DNA of 64,000 bases, from the NCBI GenBank assembly GCA_026874595.1, contig CM049314.1, positions 59,251,300 through 59,315,299 on the forward strand. Reading direction: 5' to 3'. Made by a program: the position numbers and the translations under genes. Each line of letters starts with the position of its first letter. Within the stretch, counting starts at the first letter, position 1. This document shows positions 53,462 through 64,000 of the stretch, piece by piece. This stretch comes from Sipunculus nudus. Taxonomy: Eukaryota; Annelida; Sipuncula; Golfingiida; Sipunculidae. Under the pieces are notes generated by a model. The model was not told the DNA's origin and searched no databases. It was given only the letters and a program-made list of their open reading frames with translations.

Positions 53462-54540
53462 TGTTACATAAATTGACCATGAAGAGAACGCACATCAATA
53501 ATCATTCCATCCACAGTTGAAGGTACTGAGCAGTTTCAAGCAGTATTCATCATTTTGTATATCATCACATTGACCAGGAAACCAGTTTGAGTACAGGATA
53601 AATCCATTTGACTGCACCCAGCAACACATTCCTTCAACATGCTTATCAGTACCTGGGATCCCGTAGGACATGTCCTTGTATATATTACCTGAAATAAAGT
53701 CGGTGATTATGCAACAATTTTCATCCATTTCCCCGATATGACAATACATGAGATCGATACAAAAATACTTAACTTCTCACGTGGGATAGTCAAAGGCTAT
53801 GAATATAATTTGACTGTACATTGAACTGTACCTTGAAAAACTCATTTTTCTAAGTACTATCTTTTTACTGCTCAACACCTGCCGTTACACGGATTTTACC
53901 TCCACTGTAATGTTGCCAACTTGATAAGTTTACCTTTGACAAATCTGATTGTCCACTAATAAAACCATGCCTAAATCGTAAATTAAAGAAAAATATTTTT
54001 ACAACAAATAATATGAAAAATATACGAAAATCTGAAACAGTAGGGAATAATTTATTTATATTATATTCTAACATTAGGGGTAAAATGTAGGATTTTTAAT
54101 AAACCATTTCCTGGTAGCGCTTTATGATGTTCACGAAGTGTCGGGGAAAGAAAACGTGCAGCCTACATGCACTGTCGAGTTGTGACAGCTTCTCAAAGGG
54201 TACAAACGCCTATTTGTACGCGTTTATCTGTACATTTTGGAGTTGTCTGTCTGGTTTATATGTCTCCGCGTTCAACTTCTGACATTCGGTGTTTATATAC
54301 CAATTTTAATACACTCGTCCCAACAGATCTTGTGAACGGAAGTTGAAAGAAAGTTACTTGTATAAACTTTTGACCAGTTAATAATTAATGAATACCTAAC
54401 ATGTTATGTAACACTTCTAAAGATATTTTATGAATCTCATAATGGTTGATGACATCATAAATTTAACTGTAAAATACAATATTATTACCTGCAAAGGAAA
54501 AGATGAACAGGACAAAAGCAAGATAGCTGTCCATTTCCAT
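53462..54540 (-). pseudogene. Decayed secreted C-type lectin gene
   Basis: Exon 1 (54489-54540) is intact: MEMDSYLAFVLFIFSFA with a phase-1 donor GCAG|GTAATA. The last exon (53495-53688) has a good phase-1 acceptor (CTTTATTTCAG) and reads GNIYKDMSYG, CWVQSNGFILYSNWFPGQ, DEYCLKL, CGWNDY, then TGA at 53495-53497; the expected Cys codon follows immediately after the stop, and the final cysteine further on reads Thr. Between them, frameshifted remains may correspond to a PAN exon (CWDECIKIG and CQKLNAETYKPDRQ, about 54.2-54.3 kb) and the first lectin exon (LSSWQHYSGG, near 53.9 kb). Same exon phases as the intact lectin at 60-62 kb, so it is probably a dead paralogue. Confidence 0.55.
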
Positions 54541-57500
54541 GGATTCCTTAATTCTTTTTGTTTGTTCGTTTTCAAATGCCCTAGAAATTTAACCTGTAAT
54601 ATTATGGAACACTCTATCACTGAAGTTGATCGTGTAAGTCATAAAGTGAACGCTATCTCATATGTACTTTACACTCTAGGATCCGAAATTTCAAGTGCCG
54701 GACCTTTTGGTGAAGCAAAAACGGCTTACAAAATGAGAAATCTTGAACGGAATCTCAATTAAATATGTAAAATAACATTTAACTCTACTTAAATATCTGT
54801 TAGCAAAGCCCTAACATTATCTTGGTATCAATTCCCTTGGTATTCAAGGACGGAAGCCCTGTGTTTAAGGTAATTTACTTTCTTGAAGAATATACCCTAA
54901 GTATAATAAGCGATCCATACAGAAAAATATCCACTTTCTAATTTAATCTGTGGTCAATTGTACAGCTGTCCGGCTTTATATAAATAAAATAAGAATGCAT
55001 AATATGCCTTTATAAACAAATTTACAAGTGTAAATAACTATCTGAGAGATAATAAATGGCCTGTGAAAGTTTAATGCGAATTAATAATGAACCCATACTA
55101 ACAAAACTGCTTAAATATTTTGATCTCTTACGGGAAATCGATGTGATGCATTTTGGTTTGTACTCAGTTAGTTAAATTTGCGGACGACAATTTTTCATGC
55201 AGATCGTGTGTCAATAAGCTAGTTAAATTTCTAATTAAATATACTGTGGAGTTTACATAGACGGAATCGATCAGCACGCACTGCTGAAACTTTTTCGTAT
55301 GTCGTTAAAGATTCCCTATGCATCTTATAAATTAAATATATCTGACACTCGGTAAATGGTAAATGCTGATGTTTTTTTATCTGCGCTGTCCATGAACAAT
55401 AGAATTGGACTCTATCTAGAAAGCACTGTGTTCTCTAAATAGTTTAACTGGGTTTTATATGATATCTTAACTTTATAAGTGATTAAAATATGATTAAAAA
55501 TCCTCTGCTATGATGGCATTTTCATGCAAATTCTACTTTCAAAGCATTTGTTTCATTCAGACATTTTTCATTAAAAATATTAATATAACGTCCTATATAC
55601 CTGCACCTTCAACTACAGTTTTGCAATAGTTTAAATAAAGAAAAAAGTGTGAATACCCTACTTATTTATATTTGTGCGGGTACCTGTTGTAAATCTTTGT
55701 GAATAAGCCTGTATTTACACTGTTAATTTTAAAATACTACAGTAAGCTGTCCACACTGGTTATTGGTGGGGAATTTGTTGACCAGTGATATTTTAGTTGG
55801 CCAGAGATTACCAGAGGAGAGAGACACATGGACTGGAGCTTGACAATGACTAAAGGCCTGCAGTGTAAATGTCGTCTCTAAACCGGTTGTAGTTAACTCT
55901 AGGAACACTTACTTGCTGTGTATTAGGGTACCGCTCTCTCCGTGATGTACTTAAATATTCACTGCTTTCTATATACTAAGCGGTTCTTTTTTGTTTGAAT
56001 GAGAATAGATAAGTAAGGTTTAAGAAATTCAAAACAATAAAAGAAATTTATTTATGGAAATACCCCATATTTATATAATCATGCAAAAGTATAAAAAAGC
56101 AGCACTAGGGTTCTTTCGGAGTAAATGTTACTTAATTTTTTAACCCATTAAAAAAATTATGAAAAAGGAAATTTTATACACAATTTTAATTCGTGAAAGA
56201 CTGCATTGATGACATTAACTGGATAGTTTGATATAAAAACTATTATAAAGATTGGCTGACCAGGTTTTGCATCTGTACTAGTTAGCAGTGACCTTAGATA
56301 GGAGAATAGTTTAAGATGGTTACTTATAGTGTAACCTCGATATAAGAATAGATGACTTACATCCTTAAACGTAGCAATAAATTCTGCAAATCTTGGTCAG
56401 TAAATCAGTTTTACAGAGTCATATGTGGATGCTTTCCACCAAATTAGAATTATATCCAATTAAACCTATTGATCTTATCGCACTTTTGACCTTTCTATGC
56501 CTACAATGTGCAATGTGCCTTGATCTTGAAACAAAAGGTCAATGGCACAGCAGTATAGAATATTTTGATCACTGCAAAACATTAAGATATATTGTTTATC
56601 TTAAAGAGTTGGAAGCATGTCTGCAATATTGATATTTTAAATTATCTAATTAAACATGCAAATGTGAGTTTGGAATACAATGTTTTTTTTTATAGATTCC
56701 ACGGAAAGACTCGCCAAGTTGTTTATTTAGTTGTGGAAATATCCATTCGAGTGTATGTTATTGTCGAGTGCAATAAGTCTGTATCTTACAAATTGGTATA
56801 TTAGTTAAGATGTTAATGAATGCAGTAATACAGATCACAGACAATATTAATCAACTTACCAGCACCGACTCTCAGATTAAATTAGATCTCTTAGCATGAA
56901 GGATATTTAAAAAAATTCAGAAAAGTGTTATTTCATATCATTTTTTTCTCATTTATGACATTGTGTAAAAAAACTGAGTTACAGGGGTACTGTACTATAG
57001 GTGCGATATAGCATTTACCATAAACAAGAATCATAGCCGTACTTGTGCATTTAAAGAAAAAAAAAAATAAAAATAACATAATAAAACATACATGCTCTTC
57101 TTATATAAAAGCAGTAATACAAAATAATGAATCATTGTGCCAAAGAGTTGTGCTGTAAAAAATCAACTTTCTAACATCTTCTTTCTCTTAACAAAATCAT
57201 AATACACAAAAGCTTATACAACGATTTTTTTGTTTTGTTTTCAATTAAATATTCATTTGGAGTTACGTTCATGAGGTTGTAACCGATCTTTTCTTAATTT
57301 TTTTTCAACGTAAATCATTGTAATAAGGACATTATAAACTTACAATGCTTCTTTGCTTTTAATATATTGTAATCAAGGTGATAACTGTAAACACAACTGA
57401 TTTCTACTTCTCTTCCGCTTTCTACTTTTATGACAAAATTTGTTGTTACAATTTTAGAATGGAACCAAAATCCCATGACCAAACATCAAGATCAGTGCAA

Positions 57501-58742
57501 CTGTCATTTTTTTAAGTGCTTACTTTCCATATTTTGTGACAGAATTGTTAGCCTGCATTGTCTGTTGTTGATATGCCCTAGTACATGGTAATCTGGATGT
57601 ACAATAATATCAAGATGTATGTTATGACAAACTCCATCTATTTTTTTGTTAAACAATACCACAGTTCATTATATCCACCTCTGAAATCTATTATTTTTTT
57701 ATTTATCAATGCTTATTTTCATTCCATTTCTTTACAAAAATCGTAAAAATGGTGAATTTGCTTTCGAAGTCAATTTGCCAATTTTATCTAAAAAATTACC
57801 AATTTCATCAGAAATATCAAGGTCATAATAATAGATATATCTTTATTGATAAAATACCCTTTATGTGATAATTATTCAAATTATCAAAAATTCAATAAAT
57901 ACAGAAAAATGTGAGCGACACCCCATACAGCACTCCCTTGCAACAACTGGACATTTGAAATAATTTTAATAGCTTTTATGTGTAATGACGCCTGATTGCA
58001 TTTTTGAATACATAGATCCGATAATTCTGAGAATCTTTAGTAGTGTATACTATACTTTTTCATTTTGTACGGAGTAAAAAAAAAACCGCCAAAATCTACA
58101 GAAATGTAATATACTTCCCCTTCCATTTGCATATATATTTATGAAGCATGCTTGTAAAATAAAACATGGTATTTGGAACTGCATTCTTTCCTGCATCCTG
58201 CTTGTGCTTGCGATATTTTGTCTATCCACATATTCACCCAACCAATGATAATGAAAAATTATTAAACACAAAATATTCAATAAAGAATTACCTTAGTAAT
58301 TTTCATGCTGATTTACAAAAAACTTTTATTTGTATATTATTGCTCTTCTTTATCACCCGGATATATACCTCCTGAAAAATACTATTAAACAATGCTTATA
58401 AGAGTAGAATATAGCCCACACTGTCTTTATTAATGTCTATGGACATGCCTCTTGGCTCAGGTGCTTTTTCTAGTTGCATTTGATCAATCGCATACTCTAT
58501 TTCTTTGAGAGTAATGTCATCTCTTATATCATTAGCGATCTCATTTTCACACATTTTAACAGATCTGTAAAGTAGAAATATGACTGATTTGTTTTTTTGT
58601 TAGATATTTTCTTAGGTTGATAATTTCGAACGTATTTTAACACGTCATTGATATTTTTTTATTTATAAGGTGTTCTTGAGGGTGTTTTCTTTTTAAGAGA
58701 GAGATATATATATATACATATATATTTATATATAACACAAGC

Positions 58743-58785
<43 letters not shown>

Positions 58786-59890
58786 CACAAGCTTTTAATT
58801 GTTTTGTATACGTTTGTATTCACCAAATCATCTGGTTCCCCTGTTTTTCCATTAATGGTACGTGGTGAACATATTACTATTCAACAACTATGTCATGGCA
58901 CTTGTTTTGAGGATCCTGATGATATGGCAGAATTTAACCGACATATATGGTGAGTCTCCACTAATCATTTCTTTTCCCTGTCAGTAAAGAGCTTATATTG
59001 TGGTCTGCAGTATAAACTTTGTGCAGTTTAATTCCATAATTTGTATTAGATAACTGTTATTGCGACTACATGTATTTCAGTCTAGTTAATCAAAGGAAAA
59101 CCCGAGATTATTATTTTACATGATAAATGCCTGGAAACATTGTTATTTCCGAAAAAAAAATTTTTATTATAATTAGAAAACGTATTTTTTCGTCTTTAAC
59201 TTGTTCAGTGTTTCATTGCAAATAACACAGCTGTATAATGTGGACAATTTGCGCCCTGACTGAACCATTGCGTTTAATTTATTATAGGAGTCATATTCCT
59301 TGACTATTATCATGTTTCTTTAATGGCAAACAATAATAGAAAGTTATTTCATAGTTTCATAGGGAGATTATTTCTCACCTATCCCTCAAATGTTTGCAAA
59401 TTGAAAAATCGCAATAACATGCACATTCAGTTATTCAAAACATTTGTTTTCTTTTCGCAAAGTGGTTCAATAAAGTTTTGTAAAGCTATATCCTTCCAAG
59501 CGCTAAAGAGAAATATAAGTTTAATGCAAATGTGTTTATTAAAAAATAAATGAGCGCAACCAAAAAGTATGCAGTAAGAGTTTATGGAAGCAAGTATGGT
59601 TTTGTAACATAATCGTTTTATAGTAGATAAATTCGTTCTCTGTAGAAATGTCTACTCTGACGGAAGAGCATCATTGTAGTATTTCAGAGCAGCATTTACG
59701 TCGGCAACTTAATGATGAACACAAATACGGCTCTCACTTTCCAGGAGCATACAAGCGGCACCGTATATGTAGTCGAGGCAAACGACTGCATTTATAGAGC
59801 CTTACAATGTTGCACAAACACATATGTTGTCCATGGTTCATTAAACCTGTATTGACTTTGGGCGTATTAGTTTCATTACGAACTAGTTTC
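54541..59890. other. Intergenic stretch, no convincing gene
   Basis: Strongly AT-rich, with many homopolymer runs. The open frames here (for example 54430-54762 plus, 56393-56632 plus) lack domains, splice partners or compositional support; the first lies opposite the lectin signal exon. Confidence 0.5.
58748..58784. repeat. (TA)n microsatellite between duplicated flanks
   Basis: About 18 TA units; the flank TATAACACAAGCTTTTAAT occurs on both sides, so the tract sits inside a short local duplication. Confidence 0.9.
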
Positions 59891-59892
59891 CT

Positions 59893-59898
59893 TTTATT
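59893..59898 (-). terminator. Candidate polyadenylation signal AATAAA of the lectin gene
   Basis: TTTATT on plus is AATAAA on minus, about 160 nt past the lectin stop codon. A run of about 25 A residues (minus strand, 59924-59949) lies between the stop and this signal, so the transcript would carry an internal A tract. Confidence 0.35.
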
Positions 59899-60054
59899 AA
59901 AGGGTGGGCAGATACACATCTGTTTTTTTTTTTTTTTTTTTTTTTTTTGGTGGATGGATCTCTTCTTAACACCAAGAAAAATACATTTTTACGATACATC
60001 ATGTTTTACCGAAGTATTTATGAAAGTACTCAAAACATATGACATAGGTATAAA

Positions 60055-61965
60055 TTAAATATGCGTTTCGCACACGGCATTTCCTTTCTCGAGACACCAG
60101 TTGTCATCAAATTTCCAAGAAGACTCAGACCACAAACCTAAACAATTCTGATTCCCAGCCCTATCGTCTGGTTGAAGTTTCGCCCATCCCGTGTAGCTTA
60201 TCGGAGCGCCAGTCGCCAACCATTTCCATTTGCCCTCTTCATCAGCATCAGAACCGGACGTCCAGATATGCCCTTTTACAGATTCAGAAAGAATAGTGAA
60301 ATAATTTATTTCTGCTCATCAATCAGCATGGTACATTAATTATCAATAGCTTGCATGATATCTTTTTCTTCAAAATTAATTTTCTGTTTCTAATTATGTC
60401 AAACAAATATCAAACTGAAATTCTAAAAAAAGAATTTTTGTGATCAATCTGATGATTTGATTATATATTATATTCAATTTTCATTGCTTTTTTTCAGTAT
60501 CATTTTGAAAGATTACAAATTAAAGATTATAGTTCAATAGATACACTTTGATACCAACCTATCAGGGATGAGCCAGTGTTGTTTAACAATGTTCGAATAT
60601 GCTTGTGTTCTACTGGAGTTTCTATGCTTAGTAGATCTCCATTTAAATACTTGCATATCAACCGAGCTCCCTTCCATGTCAGTCGCACATACAGGAATTT
60701 GTAACAAGAAGCCTGTTTTCTGGATTCTGCCTGATCGGTTTCAAAATATTGCCCATAGTCCATAGGGCAAGCTGCAGAAATAGGTATTTCAAATACTGAC
60801 AAATTTTGCTTCAGCACTAGAAATTAATATTTATATTCCAAATGTTTCCGAAACGCTATGTAGACTTAAATTAACGCCAACTGCTGGATAATGCGGACTC
60901 GATTAATATGGTGATGCAGCATAATGCTTGTAATATTATAACACTAAATCGTTTAGTACAGAGGCCCGTACGCCCTTAGATCTATCCATGTTACGCTCTC
61001 TTGGTGGTAGTGTCACAGGTTCAGTGAGTGATACAAATATCCTTCAATAGATATTATCCCTTTTTATGGTATAAACAAAAATTTTAAACGCCTTCTATTT
61101 TTCAATACAACAAACTGTTTGCAGACTGAATATTGATAAATTAGTTTTGATTACGGTCGATCATTTAAATAGGTAAATATATAATCTATTTCGTCAGTGA
61201 GACGTACTTAGACTGATTAAATGGAAGACAAACTATATTTTAACTCTCTGAAATTGCAATATATTCGAATTTGGCAAATTTGTTCGAATCAGATGAAAAA
61301 AGGATGTTCCTCATGACTTCATTTATTGTTAAAAACCCATTGTGTAATTCTTAATACACTAGACAGCACAAGAAAACGTGGCTGACCATTTTAAAATTAC
61401 ATCACCTTTTACAGACGAGAAGCAATTTCCTCTTGGCACTTCAAAATGCAGACGTCCACGTAGAAAACACTGATTCTGTGAAAGAACCGTGGCATCACAA
61501 GGAGGACGACTCTGCCATTTACACAGATCTAGACATTCCTGTTCGGATATGGACGTCTTGTAAACATGTTTAATCACATCATTTCTTGCTTGCAGTTGCT
61601 CTCGAGTGCCAATTATTCCACCTGCCAGCAAATCAAGGAACAAAATTGTTTAGGCTGTCACAGTATATGATCCTACGATTATGATTCATGCAGCATACTA
61701 TAAAATATGCTACCAGCAACTAAATTTTAAAATTCCGTATGTCAAGCTTACGTTTAATCATATGATGTATGCGGATTCAGTGTTGTGGTGTTGTGTTAAC
61801 GTTTGAATATTTCCCCTTCTTTTCATTCGTGATTATTAACATAGCGTAAGACTTTTCCCAGACATAACTAAAAATATTCTTTACGTTTCCCAGAAATAAA
61901 AGAATATCTAACTCACCAGCGGTCAGGACAAAGCAATGGACAAAAAATGAGACTCGTTCTTTCAT
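60055..61965 (-). CDS. Secreted PAN/apple plus C-type lectin protein, four exons, complete
   Basis: Exons 61917-61965, 61406-61621, 60559-60771 and 60055-60272 (complement) join in phase 1 to 696 nt, 231 residues plus TAA. Residues 1-16 are a signal peptide (MKERVSFFVHCFVLTA). Residues about 17-88 form a PAN/apple-like domain with five cysteines (SEQECLDLC, PPCDATVL, NQCFLRG, GNCF). The rest is a C-type lectin domain: SCYKFLYVRLTWKGARLIC, NGDLLSIET, GHIWTSG, GKWKWLATG, QPDD, QNCLGLW, FDDNWC, AVCET. QPD in place of EPN is the galactose-type calcium-site motif in this family; the usual WND is FDD here, so binding specificity is uncertain. Acceptors and donors are all GT-AG. No transmembrane segment or GPI-like tail follows, so it should be secreted, plausibly as a recognition lectin. 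Confidence 0.85.
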
Positions 61966-61995
61966 TTTAATTCATTTCTCTATTAAATTAGGGGG

Positions 61996-62001
61996 TATAT
62001 A
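61996..62001 (-). promoter_or_regulatory. TATA box of the lectin gene
   Basis: TATATA flanked by GC-richer bases (GTGC before, CCCCC after on the minus strand), 31 bp upstream of ATG. Standard TATA spacing would put the transcription start nearly at the start codon, so the leader would be very short. Confidence 0.5.
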
Positions 62002-62053
62002 GCACTGTTTTGATCGCAATGGAAGAATCAATAGGAACGCGCAGTGCATGCTG

Positions 62054-62058
62054 ATTGG
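62054..62058 (-). promoter_or_regulatory. CCAAT box of the lectin gene
   Basis: Minus strand CCAATCAGC about 55 bp upstream of the TATA box, at the usual relative distance for a CCAAT/TATA promoter. Confidence 0.4.
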
Positions 62059-62099
62059 TTTAGTTATCTGATTATTAATATCAATCAATACATATCGAC

Positions 62100-63960
62100 G
62101 TATAAACAGTTTATTTAGTTTGGGCATTGTGTGAATACAATCAATACGGCAATTATGTTGTTATTAATAAGGTTATAAAGGTTGACATATGTGTGATTAA
62201 AATCAAACTTTTTTTATATGAGCATCAGGGAGTCTTTCAGTACTTTTCTGTCATTTGAACAATGGGACAGAATCGTTTACATTGTTACACTAATGAAAAG
62301 TATTTGATTTACCTCTTTCATTAGAAAGAACAATTTATATACATTAAGCAAGGATTTTTCTATCTTTAAAGAATTTCATTTGTGTCAACTTTAAACGTGG
62401 CCTTCTCGCCTTAATGACTGACTGACGACTGAGATGGTTTATTAAAAACATACATGAACTCACTTGATCCTACGATGGATTTATTTTACATAATATGATG
62501 TTTAATTTCCCAAATATCAATTGGTCTACATGTCAGTTACTTATTGCTTTGTAGACTTATTCATCTTGAAATGTAAGGAAATGTCAAGGTTAATATAACT
62601 AGATACATTATGTAAATTTGGTCTTGATCTACATTTCAAAGTCTATTTTTCGACACGTATTGTATAAAAAGGAGAGAAAAAACTTTTTAGAAAGAAAAGT
62701 GTATTGCGGACGAAAGAGATATTAACTGATTGTAAAACAAGGTCAATCATACTAACCAATATGCACTGCCGGTTACATATGTGTATTTATTCTATATATT
62801 GTTAACTGAGAGTTAGTTTAATCAGAAGAAAGGATTGGTCTTTCTTTAACATTTGGCCATTTTGAATGATAAATGTTTAAATATGGTTTGGGATTAATTT
62901 ATTTTTATTTCAGCTACCGAACAAGTAAGATTGACGGTTGTGTCTATAAGAGTATTTCATAATGAATGATCGAGCCAAAATATTTGTGTGAGCATTAATG
63001 TATATTGTAATATAATAAATTATCTAAATAATATGCATAAATTATATACATAATATACAATATGGAAATTATGTGCAGATTACCTAATTTGAATTCACCA
63101 ACAGCACAACTGACATGGATAGTGAAGAATACTGCATAGTTTTAAATAAAGACAAATATAACGATTACGATATGCTGATCAAGTTTCACGCCTGCACATA
63201 TTAGTTGAACAAATGACCAGAGATGTAACTAAAGATGGCATTTTAGTAACCATTAGTCACCTGTCCAAATACAATTCTAATGAATTCTGCAGATACAGGC
63301 CAAGGTCAAACAAAAGAAAATACGTTTTAAATACCCATACTATTCCTCATAGCGGAATCAAACCAAATCAAATCCTACGGTCCTTTAAGGCTATCGTCCA
63401 ATTAATGCCTTATTAATGTCCACTTTAACTTGTAATTGTACACTGTGAAATTGTGCTGACCCCTACAACACTTTAAGATATCATGTTTATTATATAGAAA
63501 TGGTAGCATGACTGGAAAATTGTTATATCAAATGTACGGACGCAGACACTACGATTCAGGCGAAGATGTATATTGTCTGGTTAAACATGTGAATTTGAAA
63601 GTGGCATACCAGGTATTTAGAAAATACGGAAAATTAGCTCAGGAGTCCACGGGGACAGCTTAAAGTAAATTTACGTAAAATATTGTCTTAATACAAATCG
63701 CAGACAATACGATTTACCTTACGGGTACTGATTCTTAAGGATGACACATATTTTAGAAAGTTCGCAACCTATGTATTTTCTCTTTCCTCTGAGCAATTTG
63801 TAGATTTGCGGTGATGTAGGCAATGTAATAAACGACCCCCTTCAAAGCAGGTACACTTTAAAAAAAATTACTGTTGATTAACGAGTAATAACAATCAAAA
63901 CTGCTCCCCTTAGATGCCCTTCATTTGACCAGCTCGGTTCGATCATTTGATGAGTCAGAC
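62100..63960. other. Intergenic or intronic stretch, no convincing gene
   Basis: AT-rich with short unsupported frames (for example 63213-63416 plus). Its right part may be the intron downstream of the exon at the window edge. Confidence 0.4.
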
Positions 63961-63964
63961 TTAC

Positions 63965-64000
63965 CTGACGGAATGGGCAGAGGGAAACGAAACGTGTATT
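63965..64000 (-). CDS. Partial exon of another minus-strand gene at the right edge
   Basis: A perfect donor (CGTCAG|GTAAGTC) on the minus strand follows sequence open in all three frames to the edge; in phase 1 it reads YTFRFPLPIPSG. Only 36 nt are visible, so no family can be named. Confidence 0.35.

Noticed and set aside
59924-59949. Run of about 25 T as the poly(A) end of a processed pseudogene or retrocopy
   Set aside because: No gene-like sequence adjoins it on the appropriate side; it appears to be a simple homopolymer in the 3' region of the lectin gene.

Overview
The window looks like nuclear genomic DNA of a lophotrochozoan animal, most likely a bivalve mollusc. It is AT-rich and has spliceosomal introns, long (TA)n tracts, tRNA-derived SINEs and a decayed LINE. 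The genes are lineage-expanded types: a multi-EGF scavenger-type receptor and C-type lectins. The organism is an inference; the gene structures are read directly from splice sites and open frames.

Minus strand, 3.7-22.4 kb: a single large gene can be assembled exon by exon. It has a signal-peptide exon at 22.3 kb, 21 exons carrying about 35 EGF-like modules (almost all in exons of 129, 135 or 219 nt with phase-1/phase-1 borders), a transmembrane exon at 4.3 kb and a short cytoplasmic tail ending in EEEMYYASLF. With the 61-nt tail exon the joined frame has no internal stop and gives 1402 residues. It resembles MEGF10/MEGF11/SREC-type phagocytic receptors. The exon array was built by nested duplications: an older three-exon block (exons 4-6 and 9-11) and a recent two-exon cassette of about 1.2-1.3 kb present three times (6.3-9.9 kb). 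Its introns hold (TA)n repeats, a SINE, a possible F5/8C fragment and a 3.8 kb segment bounded by inverted repeats.

26.4-45.2 kb: a segmental tandem duplication of two direct copies of about 9.1 and 9.6 kb. Both copies carry broken plus-strand EGF-like exons. Further broken plus-strand EGF-like exons lie at 50.1-50.6 kb. Together they look like the remains of a second multi-EGF gene in the opposite orientation. A degraded LINE reverse-transcriptase fragment follows at 50.7-51.4 kb.

53.5-54.5 kb, minus strand: a decayed C-type lectin gene, with an intact signal-peptide exon and a last lectin exon stopped by TGA before its closing cysteines. 60.05-61.97 kb, minus strand: an intact four-exon secreted lectin of 231 residues (signal peptide, PAN/apple-like domain, C-type lectin domain with a QPD motif), with TATA and CCAAT boxes upstream. 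A perfect donor site at 63.96 kb marks a probable exon of another minus-strand gene running off the right edge, and an open frame runs off the left edge.

The intact genes are plausible parts of a pattern-recognition cluster: one secreted lectin and one membrane receptor with a YxxL-type tail, accompanied by dead paralogues. That functional link is inference from domain content and proximity.
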